Assembly: GCF_000178975.2 (NCBI RefSeq)
Contig: NC_015064.1
Coordinates: forward strand, 310,001 to 374,000
Reading direction: 5' to 3'
Length of the DNA stretch: 64,000 nt
Source: Granulicella tundricola MP5ACTX9
Lineage (GTDB): Bacteria; Acidobacteriota; Terriglobia; Terriglobales; Acidobacteriaceae
Shown here: positions 57,951 to 64,000 of the stretch, piece by piece
How the letters are laid out: every line of letters starts with the position of its first letter
Position numbering within the stretch: the first letter of the stretch is position 1
The notes under the pieces: generated by a model
The model's database searches: none
What the model saw: the letters and a program-made list of their open reading frames with translations, nothing else
Told to the model about the DNA's origin: nothing
Made by a program: the position numbers and the translations under genes

Positions 57951-58880
57951 CTAAACTCGCTTGGTCGTCAACGAAAGAAACGCCTCTTCCAGCCCCGGAC
58001 TCACCACCTCGAGCCCCGAAAGCCCCTCGTCAAACGCAAACATCTTCCGCAGCACCGCCTCCGCATTGCCCGCCGTCACGCACGTCCAGCCATCCGTCTG
58101 CTCCACGTCGATCACGCCCGGCAGCGTCCAGATCTGCGCTGAACTCAAGGCCGTCCTGCACCGAATCCGTTTGCTCGCCGTCTGGCTCTTGATCTCGCTC
58201 GGCGTCCCCTCGCTCACCACGCGCCCCTTATCGATCACCACGATCCGGCTCGCCAGCGCATCCGCCTCTTCCAGGTAGTGCGTCGTCAGCAGTACCGTCC
58301 GCCCTTGCGCCGCAAGTTCCCTTACCTGCACCCAAAGCCCGCGCCTCGCCTCGATATCCATCCCCACCGTAGGCTCATCCAGGAAGATCACCTCCGGGTC
58401 TCCACACAGCGCCAGCCCAAACAGCAGCCTCTGCCTCTGGCCGCCGCTCAACTGCTCAAACAGCCTGTCTTCAATTCCGGAGAGTTGCGCGATCCGCACA
58501 ATCTCCTTCACCGCCAGCGGCTTCGGATAGTAGCTCCGGAACAGGTCGATATGCTCCTTCACCTTCAGCGTCTTCGGCATGCTCGCCACCTGCAGCATCG
58601 CGCCAATCCGCGTCCGCGTCGCAGCCAATCGAGGATCGCGCCCAAAGATCGTGACCGTCCCTGTCGTCGGCGCGGAAAGCCCCAGCAGCAGCCGCACCGC
58701 GGTCGATTTCCCCGCGCCATTCGCCCCCAGCAGCGCCACAATCTCGCCTGGATAGAGCTTCAGGGAAAGCCCATCCAGTGCCGTTACGCTTCCATAGTTT
58801 TTCGTCACATTTTCAAGCGAGGCCACCGCCTCACCCGTCCTGCTCACGCTCTCAACCGCTTCCATCTCCGCTGTCGGCAT
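57951..58880 (-). CDS. ABC transporter ATP-binding protein
   Basis: A 309-residue ATPase: Walker A is LLGANGAGKSTAVRL, the signature is LSGGQRQRLLFGLALC, Walker B is VIFLDEPTVGMD, and LLTTHYLEEAD is the H-loop. A C-terminal extension of 80 residues (residues 228-309) is of the DrrA/ABC-2 kind. The ATG at 58880 follows AAGGAGAAGGC. First gene of the exporter/two-component operon. Confidence 0.95.
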   Translation of the reverse strand: MPTAEMEAVESVSRTGEAVASLENVTKNYGSVTALDGLSLKLYPGEIVALLGANGAGKSTAVRLLLGLSAPTTGTVTIFGRDPRLAATRTRIGAMLQVASMPKTLKVKEHIDLFRSYYPKPLAVKEIVRIAQLSGIEDRLFEQLSGGQRQRLLFGLALCGDPEVIFLDEPTVGMDIEARRGLWVQVRELAAQGRTVLLTTHYLEEADALASRIVVIDKGRVVSEGTPSEIKSQTASKRIRCRTALSSAQIWTLPGVIDVEQTDGWTCVTAGNAEAVLRKMFAFDEGLSGLEVVSPGLEEAFLSLTTKRV

Positions 58881-58979
58881 CGCCTTCTCCTTGACTTACA
58901 AGAAGAAGTCTCGCCCCACCCAAAGCAGAAGATCAGTGCCGCTTGTCAGCAATCGAAGATGACGTTTGTCACCCCCACG

Positions 58980-59969
58980 CTAGCGCCGCAGCCGGCCGAG
59001 CACTCCTTGCGCCAGCGGCCGAAGCAAGGACTTCGCACGCTCCAGCAGTGTCGCCGGCGTCTCGATCGTTTCGCCCGCGCGAAAGCGTTCCAGCATCGCC
59101 TTGCCCCCAACCATCCCGGCCCATGATTGAAACAGCGGGACGATCTCCCCGCGTTCCTGAGGCGTGAACTCCTTACTCGCCGCGGAAAGATACCGTTGGA
59201 AGTTCGCGCCGGCCGCCTCCATAATCCACGCCGTGTCCGCCATGCCGCACCGTTCCGCCGCCGCCGGAATCACCTCACGGAAGATCCTCTCTTCATCGCG
59301 AATCCACATCCCCAGCCGCCGCCGGAACTTGTCTCCGTCATGCCCCACCCGGTAGCCACTGATCAACTCATGCTCATAAACAAAGCTGCCGAACGGCGCC
59401 ATCTGCAGAAACAGCCCCCAGTCCGCCAGCGATTCCAGCGACCCCAGAATCGGCCCCGACTTCATATAAGCCTCACGTTTCAGCGCAAACGCCGCAAAGC
59501 TGACCTTCGGCCCATTCTTCTGTGAGATCAGCGTCGCCGGAGGCTGCTCCACCTTCGGCACGCTCAGCATATAGTTCGTGCTCACGGTCTTGCCTGCGGC
59601 GTCGATGTTCTCCCAGCCAGTCCGCACTAGCACCGCATCCGGCTGCCTCATCGCACCTCTCTCCAGCACCTCGCAGAAGTTCGGCCGAGCCACATCGTCG
59701 CTGGAAAGCAACGTGATCCAGTCACCCGTCTGGCTCGTCAGCGTGAAGTTGTACTGACCCGTCAGGTTCACTCCAGGCGGAGGCTGCACCCCACGAACCT
59801 TACCCGCATACCTCCGAATAATCTCCGCCGTCCCATCCGTGCTGTAGTGGTCGGAGATCACAATCTCATCCGGCGGACGAGTCTGCTGCAGCAGGGATTC
59901 AATCGTCTCTACCAAATACTCCGCCTGGTTGAAGGTCGGGATGCCAACTGAAAATCGCAATGGAGCCAT
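58980..59969 (-). CDS. GT2-family glycosyltransferase
   Basis: A 329-residue GT-A enzyme. The start FSVGIPTFNQAEYLVETIES is typical of family 2; the metal-binding segment is LLSSDDVARPNF, and the acceptor side has LESLADWGLFLQMAPFGSFV. A long helical C-terminus is present. It is probably a surface-glycan transferase, but donor and acceptor are unknown. The ATG at 59969 is taken; the longer frame has no better site. It is separated from the polymerase gene by 35 bases. Confidence 0.88.
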   Translation of the reverse strand: MAPLRFSVGIPTFNQAEYLVETIESLLQQTRPPDEIVISDHYSTDGTAEIIRRYAGKVRGVQPPPGVNLTGQYNFTLTSQTGDWITLLSSDDVARPNFCEVLERGAMRQPDAVLVRTGWENIDAAGKTVSTNYMLSVPKVEQPPATLISQKNGPKVSFAAFALKREAYMKSGPILGSLESLADWGLFLQMAPFGSFVYEHELISGYRVGHDGDKFRRRLGMWIRDEERIFREVIPAAAERCGMADTAWIMEAAGANFQRYLSAASKEFTPQERGEIVPLFQSWAGMVGGKAMLERFRAGETIETPATLLERAKSLLRPLAQGVLGRLRR

Positions 59970-60004
59970 GCTTTCTTGTAGCAGTAAATGCACGTCTTCG
60001 TCAG

Positions 60005-61324
60005 CTACATATACTCCACGCCGTACTGAACTGGGATCTGCGTAAACGCAATCCGAGTCGGAGCCGTGTCTCTCGCCGGCAGCATCCCCGCAAAGTGCAG
60101 CGTCGTATGCCCATACTTCAGGTTCAGCTTATCCATCGTCTTGGAAAGGTCCGCACGATTATCCGGATCGCCAAACAACGAAGCCTGATGCTCATCCTCC
60201 GGAATCAACTCCCGCAGCGTCACCCCAACAAAAAAAGGCCGTTCAAACTCTTCTCCCCTGGGCCTCTGCTTCCAAACATTCCGCAGCACATCCAGCAAGC
60301 TCAGCGTGTCCTGACAATCCTTGAACCGAGCCTCCATCGCCCACCCCTTGCTCTTGATCCCGCTGGAATGCTTCTTAGCCCCCATCCGCCCCGCCTGCTC
60401 GGTCGTCAACGCATACTTGATCGTCACCGTCATCGCACCCGCATAAAACTTCTCCATCCGCAGCCGCATGCTCGCCTTATGCAGCAGCTTGTGCGCGACG
60501 CTCCACGCACCTCCATCGCTCCGGAACTCCGGCCCCATCACATGGCTGTGCCCCAGCGACTTCTGCACCTCGCTCGCCACCGGAGCACCATCATCGCCCG
60601 TCTCACCGCCTCTCAGCCAGTGATACAGCCGGTCGCCCCACACCGAATCCCACAACCTATGCATCCCCGTCCGGTCCAGCGCCAGCAACTGCTCCATCGT
60701 CGTAATGCCCTTGCCGTTCAGCCTCTCCTCGGTCTTCGCCCCCACCCCCGGCAGATCCCGCAGCTCCAGATGTGCAATCGCCCTCGGCAACTGGGAAGGC
60801 AGCAGCCCGATCAGCCCATCCGGCTTCTGCATATCGCTCGCAATCTTCGCCAGGTACCGGTTCGGTGCCATCCCAATCGAGCACCGCAGCGTATCCCCCA
60901 CATCGTCCTTGATCGCCTGCTTGATCTCCAGCGCAATCCGCCGTGCATTCGGCGGCTCACACTCCCGCCCCATCAACTGGCACACCATCTCGTCGATCGA
61001 AGGCGTATGCGCCACCGGGCAGCACCGCTCCACCGCCGCCGCAATCTCATGGGAAAACCGCGAGTACTCCGTATGCGACCCATTCACCAGGATGATCTCC
61101 GGACAGATCCGCTTCGCCTCGCCCACCTTCGTCAGCGTATGGATACCCAGCGCCTTCGCCTCGTAGCTCGCAGCAATCAGCGCCCCCGTATCGGCCATCG
61201 TCCCACACACACCCACCGGCTTCCCGCGCATCTCCGGATGAAGCTGCTGCTCCACAGACGCAAAGAAGCTGTTGAGGTCGATATGCAGAAATCCGAACCG
61301 ATCGGGTTGGGGCACATCACTCAC
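60005..61324 (-). CDS. Y-family DNA polymerase (DinB/ImuB-like)
   Basis: A 439-residue translesion DNA polymerase. Motifs: FGFLHIDLNSFFASVEQQLH with the first catalytic Asp, YEAKALGIHTLTKVGEAKRI, TPSIDEMVCQLMG with the second catalytic Asp/Glu, GMAPNRYLAKIASDMQKPDG and the helix-hairpin-helix LRDLPGVGAKTEERLNGKGI. The C-terminal little-finger region follows, with no beta-clamp-binding motif recognised. It would copy past DNA damage. A catalytic SIDE motif argues against the inactive ImuB type. Confidence 0.93.
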   Translation of the reverse strand: MSDVPQPDRFGFLHIDLNSFFASVEQQLHPEMRGKPVGVCGTMADTGALIAASYEAKALGIHTLTKVGEAKRICPEIILVNGSHTEYSRFSHEIAAAVERCCPVAHTPSIDEMVCQLMGRECEPPNARRIALEIKQAIKDDVGDTLRCSIGMAPNRYLAKIASDMQKPDGLIGLLPSQLPRAIAHLELRDLPGVGAKTEERLNGKGITTMEQLLALDRTGMHRLWDSVWGDRLYHWLRGGETGDDGAPVASEVQKSLGHSHVMGPEFRSDGGAWSVAHKLLHKASMRLRMEKFYAGAMTVTIKYALTTEQAGRMGAKKHSSGIKSKGWAMEARFKDCQDTLSLLDVLRNVWKQRPRGEEFERPFFVGVTLRELIPEDEHQASLFGDPDNRADLSKTMDKLNLKYGHTTLHFAGMLPARDTAPTRIAFTQIPVQYGVEYM

Positions 61325-61430
61325 CCCACCATTCTATTCGCCCCGTCTTCGCCCCGCACCCACAATCCTCACCCTGCACCACCCCCAGTGCAGTCACACT
61401 CGTACTTGCCTTTCAAATAAAAAGCCGTCG

Positions 61431-61470
61431 CCTGTCTTATCTGTCCTTATCCCGTCTTGATCCGTCTTAT
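61431..61470. repeat. Degenerate 10-bp tandem repeat
   Basis: Four 10-base units run in a row: CCTGTCTTAT, CTGTCCTTAT, CCCGTCTTGA, TCCGTCTTAT. They share a pyrimidine-rich core with CTTAT and fall on one helical face per turn. They lie 58-97 bases before the adenosine deaminase start and could be a regulator site or a low-complexity drift. Confidence 0.45.
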
Positions 61471-61527
61471 CCCCGTTACGCCTTGCTTTTTCTATCCGCA
61501 CCTCAACCTTTCGCATAAACTTCATTT

Positions 61528-63174
61528 ATGCGTGAAAGTCTTTGTATTCTTCTGGCCTCTGGCCTTGCCGTATCTGCCTTCGCCCAGCCCGCGCACCACA
61601 TTGCCCCTGCCAACCAGTCGGAGCGCCGCGCCACTCAAGCCTTTGAGAGCGCCAAAGCTCTCAGCCCGCTAGCCCTCCACTCTTTCCTGGAGCGCATGCC
61701 CAAAGGCGCGGACCTCCACATGCACCTCTCCGGCGCCATCTACGCCGAGACCTTCATCAAGGACGCCGCAGAGGACAATCTCTGCGTAGACCCCATCAAG
61801 CTTGCCTTCGCAAAAAGCATCGGCACTGACACCCCCAATCCCACCTGCGCCCCGGACAACGTCCTAGCCGCCACCGCCTTCAAAAATCAGCATCTCTACG
61901 ACGCGCTCGTCGACTCCTTCTCCATGCGTGCCTACGTCCCCACCCCCGGCCATACTGGCCATGACCAGTTCTTCGACACCTTCGAAAAGTTCGGCGGCAT
62001 CGCCAAAACCCACAAAGGTGAGTGGCTCGACGAGGTCGCATCCCGCGCCGCCGCCCAGAACGAGCAGTATCTCGAGATCATGGAGACCCCCACCTTCTCC
62101 AAGGCCGCAGCCCTCGGCTACAAGCTCGGCTGGCCCACCGCCCCCACCCCCCGCATCGTCACCACCGCCGCCACCTCAGTCCCGGACGACACCACCGGCA
62201 CCCTGCCCGCAGAGCTCGCAGACCTCCGCGATAAGCTCCTCGCCTCAGGCCTCAAGGATGAGGTCGTAACAGACCGCGCCGAGTTCGCCAAGGCCCTCGC
62301 AGATCGCCGCCAGATCGAGCACTGCGGAACCCCCACCGCAGCCCCCGCCTGCGCAGTCCAGATCCGCTTCCTCTATCAGGTCCTCCGCGCCTTCCCCGCC
62401 CAGCAGGTCTTCGCCCAAACCCTCCTCGCCTTTGAGGTCGCCGACGCCGAGCTCGCCTCCGGCCCCAACGCCAACGTCGTAGGCCTCAACTTCGTCCAGC
62501 CGGAAGACAACTACATGGCCATGAGCGAGTATCACCGCCAGATGCTCATGCTGGACTACCTCCACTCCGTCTACCCTCGCGTCCACATCTCCCTCCACGC
62601 CGGCGAGCTCGCCCCCGGAATGGTCCCCCCCGCCGGCCTCTCCTTCCACATCCGCCAGGCGGTCGAGCTAGGCCACGCAGAGCGCATCGGCCATGGCGTG
62701 GACGTCATGTACGAGACAGACTCCAAGGGTCTCCTCAAAGAGCTCGCGGACAAACACATCATGGTGGAGATCAACCTCACCTCCAACGACGGCATCCTCG
62801 GCGTCTCCACCAACTACCACTCGCTCCCCGCCTACCGCGCCGCCCACGTCCCCACCGCCTTCTCCACGGATGACGAAGGCGTCTCTCGTATCGATCTCAC
62901 CCACGAGTACGCCCGAGCGGTAAAGGACTTCAACCTCACCTACCCGGACCTAAAGCGCAGCGCCCGCACCTCGCTCGAGCACTCCTTCCTCCCCGGCCCC
63001 AGCCTCTGGGCCCACCCGGACGACTTCACCACCCTCAACTTCGCCTGCATCGGCCAGGCCATCGGCTCCCCCACCACCACCTTCGTCTGCGGCTCTTTCC
63101 TCAAATCAAGCCCCCGCGCCGCCCAGCAATGGGAACTCGAACACCGCTTCCAACTCTTCGAGTCCTCCCTCTGA
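61528..63174 (+). CDS. Exported adenosine deaminase (ADGF-like)
   Basis: A 548-residue zinc deaminase converting adenosine to inosine. The signal peptide is residues 1-19 (ending SAFA/QP). The metal and catalytic sites are LHMHLSGAIYAETF, HISLHAGELAPGM (the acid/base Glu), ERIGHGVDVMYE and FSTDDEGVSRID. At 548 residues it is longer than the usual 330-residue bacterial enzyme because of N-terminal and internal insertions, as in secreted growth-factor-type deaminases. It could salvage nucleosides outside the cell, complementing the pyrimidine genes. Confidence 0.93.
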   Translation: MRESLCILLASGLAVSAFAQPAHHIAPANQSERRATQAFESAKALSPLALHSFLERMPKGADLHMHLSGAIYAETFIKDAAEDNLCVDPIKLAFAKSIGTDTPNPTCAPDNVLAATAFKNQHLYDALVDSFSMRAYVPTPGHTGHDQFFDTFEKFGGIAKTHKGEWLDEVASRAAAQNEQYLEIMETPTFSKAAALGYKLGWPTAPTPRIVTTAATSVPDDTTGTLPAELADLRDKLLASGLKDEVVTDRAEFAKALADRRQIEHCGTPTAAPACAVQIRFLYQVLRAFPAQQVFAQTLLAFEVADAELASGPNANVVGLNFVQPEDNYMAMSEYHRQMLMLDYLHSVYPRVHISLHAGELAPGMVPPAGLSFHIRQAVELGHAERIGHGVDVMYETDSKGLLKELADKHIMVEINLTSNDGILGVSTNYHSLPAYRAAHVPTAFSTDDEGVSRIDLTHEYARAVKDFNLTYPDLKRSARTSLEHSFLPGPSLWAHPDDFTTLNFACIGQAIGSPTTTFVCGSFLKSSPRAAQQWELEHRFQLFESSL

Positions 63175-63190
63175 CCCATAAATAAAGGTT

Positions 63191-63235
63191 CGTCATTCTG
63201 AGCGAAGCTCAGAACCTCCGTATTGGCTGTTGTAC
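63191..63235. repeat. REP-like hairpin repeat, copy 3
   Basis: The same perfect TTCTGAGC-GAA-GCTCAGAA hairpin (63196-63214) as copy 2, with the following CCTCCGTATTGG part. It lies 77 bases before copy 4, so the two form a dimer in the gap after adenosine deaminase. Confidence 0.75.
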
Positions 63236-63267
63236 TTGCTCTTGCACTCGCCGTTGTTCGTTCTAGC

Positions 63268-63318
63268 CGTCATTCTGCGCGAAGCGGAGAATCTCCGTAG
63301 TTGCCGTTGCACTTGCTC
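63268..63318. repeat. REP-like hairpin repeat, copy 4
   Basis: ATTCTGCGC-GAA-GCGGAGAAT at 63272-63292, matching copy 1, followed by CTCCGTAGTTGCCGTTGC. Confidence 0.75.
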
Positions 63319-63374
63319 TTGTCACAAAACCAGCATCCTTCCACAGCCCCCAACCGTATAAGGAAGCACACCTC

Positions 63375-63689
63375 ATGAAAAAAGCCATCTCCACGTTCCT
63401 CCAATTCCTCCTCTTCTTCGTTGTCTTCGGTGTAGGCTCCATCCTCGGCGGCCTCTTCGACCCCACCCATCTCCGCTGGTTCGTCACCCACCCCACCCTC
63501 ACCTCCACCCGTTACTTCAAAGCCGACGGCCTCCTCCTCGCCTTTGCCGTCTATGTCCTCGTCATCCTCATAGAAGCCGCACGCAAGCGCATCTCCACCG
63601 CTGCCCCCTGGACCACCCTCGCCTTCCTCCTCGCCCTGGTCATCGGCTTCCTCTCAAAGTTCGGCTTCGCCACCCACGACCTCTTCTAA
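63375..63689 (+). CDS. Small membrane protein
   Basis: A 104-residue protein with three hydrophobic segments: residues 6-28 (STFLQFLLFFVVFGVGSILG), about 50-68 (DGLLLAFAVYVLVILIE) and 78-98. I do not recognise the family. Its last codons overlap the stop of the convergent DUF2442 gene by four bases. It follows the REP dimer. Confidence 0.65.
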   Translation: MKKAISTFLQFLLFFVVFGVGSILGGLFDPTHLRWFVTHPTLTSTRYFKADGLLLAFAVYVLVILIEAARKRISTAAPWTTLAFLLALVIGFLSKFGFATHDLF

Positions 63690-64000
63690 GCGCTCGCGGC
63701 CGAAACCTTCTTCGGCCGCCCACCCTTGGCTCCATTCGTCTTGGACGCCATCCGCTTTGCCTCACTCCGGACAGACCCACCCTTCCGTCCCAGCATAGCC
63801 ATCCATCGCCGATTTCCATAGACCCCTTCGATCAACGCAGGCACATACAGATCGACGTCCAGATCAGGGAAGCTGATCCCGCTTCCCCGGCCCAGCAGTT
63901 CATAGTTCTGTATCTGCTCGTGAGTCACCGAGCCCAGTCCCTGCAGATCCTCCATCGGCAGCACCAGCCGTCTCCCGTTGCTCAATCCCACAATCAGCAA
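63686..64000 (-). CDS. DUF2442-like protein, 5' end outside window
   Basis: At least 104 residues are visible: LSNGRRLVLPMEDLQGLGSV, then YELLGRGSGISFPDLDVDLYVPALI, matching DUF2442 proteins, which are often encoded with toxin-antitoxin or regulatory genes. The C-terminal tail is basic (KTNGAKGGRPKKVSA), which is a common nucleic-acid-binding sign. The frame is open at the right edge, so the start is not visible. Function unknown. Confidence 0.75.
   Translation of the reverse strand: MLIVGLSNGRRLVLPMEDLQGLGSVTHEQIQNYELLGRGSGISFPDLDVDLYVPALIEGVYGNRRWMAMLGRKGGSVRSEAKRMASKTNGAKGGRPKKVSAASA

Noticed and set aside
59960..61420. 486-codon plus-strand frame opposite the Y-family polymerase
   Set aside because: Same kind of shadow. 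The minus strand holds all Y-polymerase motifs.

Overview
The window looks like chromosomal DNA of an Acidobacteriota soil bacterium, probably family Acidobacteriaceae (Granulicella, Terriglobus or Edaphobacter type). This is inferred from the high GC content, the exported hydrolases and peptidases, a YXWGXW-repeat protein and two families of short palindromic intergenic repeats. No rRNA gene or species marker is present, so the genus is a guess.

Layout. 1-5.5 kb: a left-edge gene fragment, an HI1420-like antidote gene, an exported GH31 glucosidase, a VapBC pair and CTP synthase. 5.6-11.3 kb: a HEPN protein with a small partner, a YraN-type protein, a membrane-anchored protein, an acylating semialdehyde dehydrogenase, a DsbA-like protein, a DinB-like protein and a secreted protein. 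11.5-21.9 kb: a minus-strand set for reductive pyrimidine breakdown. It comprises PreT/PreA dihydropyrimidine dehydrogenase, dihydropyrimidinase, an N-carbamoyl-beta-alanine-type amidohydrolase, an NCS1 transporter and an omega-aminotransferase. A LysM protein and a small membrane protein interrupt the set. With the dehydrogenase at 7.5 kb, the genes could take uracil or thymine to beta-alanine (or its methyl homologue), then to the semialdehyde and an acyl-CoA. preA appears to start at a CTG codon behind a perfect Shine-Dalgarno sequence. 22-24.1 kb: a PAAR protein with a HExxH domain, overlapped by a lipoprotein gene, a possible effector/immunity pair.

24.3-31.9 kb is a 7.6-kb island inserted in the anticodon loop of a CAT tRNA gene and flanked by 41-bp direct repeats. 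It carries a frameshifted tyrosine integrase, a zinc-finger protein, an excisionase-like HTH protein, a remnant of an SRAP peptidase, a serine recombinase, a HipA-like kinase paired with a DUF3037-like protein, and an IS5-type element with CTAG target duplication. The island replaced the 5' half of the tRNA gene, so the original tRNA promoter seems stranded at its far end.

32.2-39.3 kb holds dTDP-rhamnose genes (rfbB, A, D, C), glycosyltransferases and a polyprenyl-phosphate sugar transferase for surface polysaccharide. A Wzx-like flippase at 45-46.4 kb and a GT2 enzyme at 59 kb may belong to the same process. The rest is mostly housekeeping and exported functions: DUF721, gatC/gatA, a TPR protein, a DUF882 peptidase, YceH, primase, an exported M42 peptidase, the YXWGXW protein, a TrmJ-like methyltransferase, an exported S9 peptidase, a lipoprotein, a DesK/DesR-like two-component system with an ABC-2 exporter, a Y-family polymerase, an exported adenosine deaminase and a partial DUF2442 gene.

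All calls come from reading the sequence and the translated products. No database search was run.
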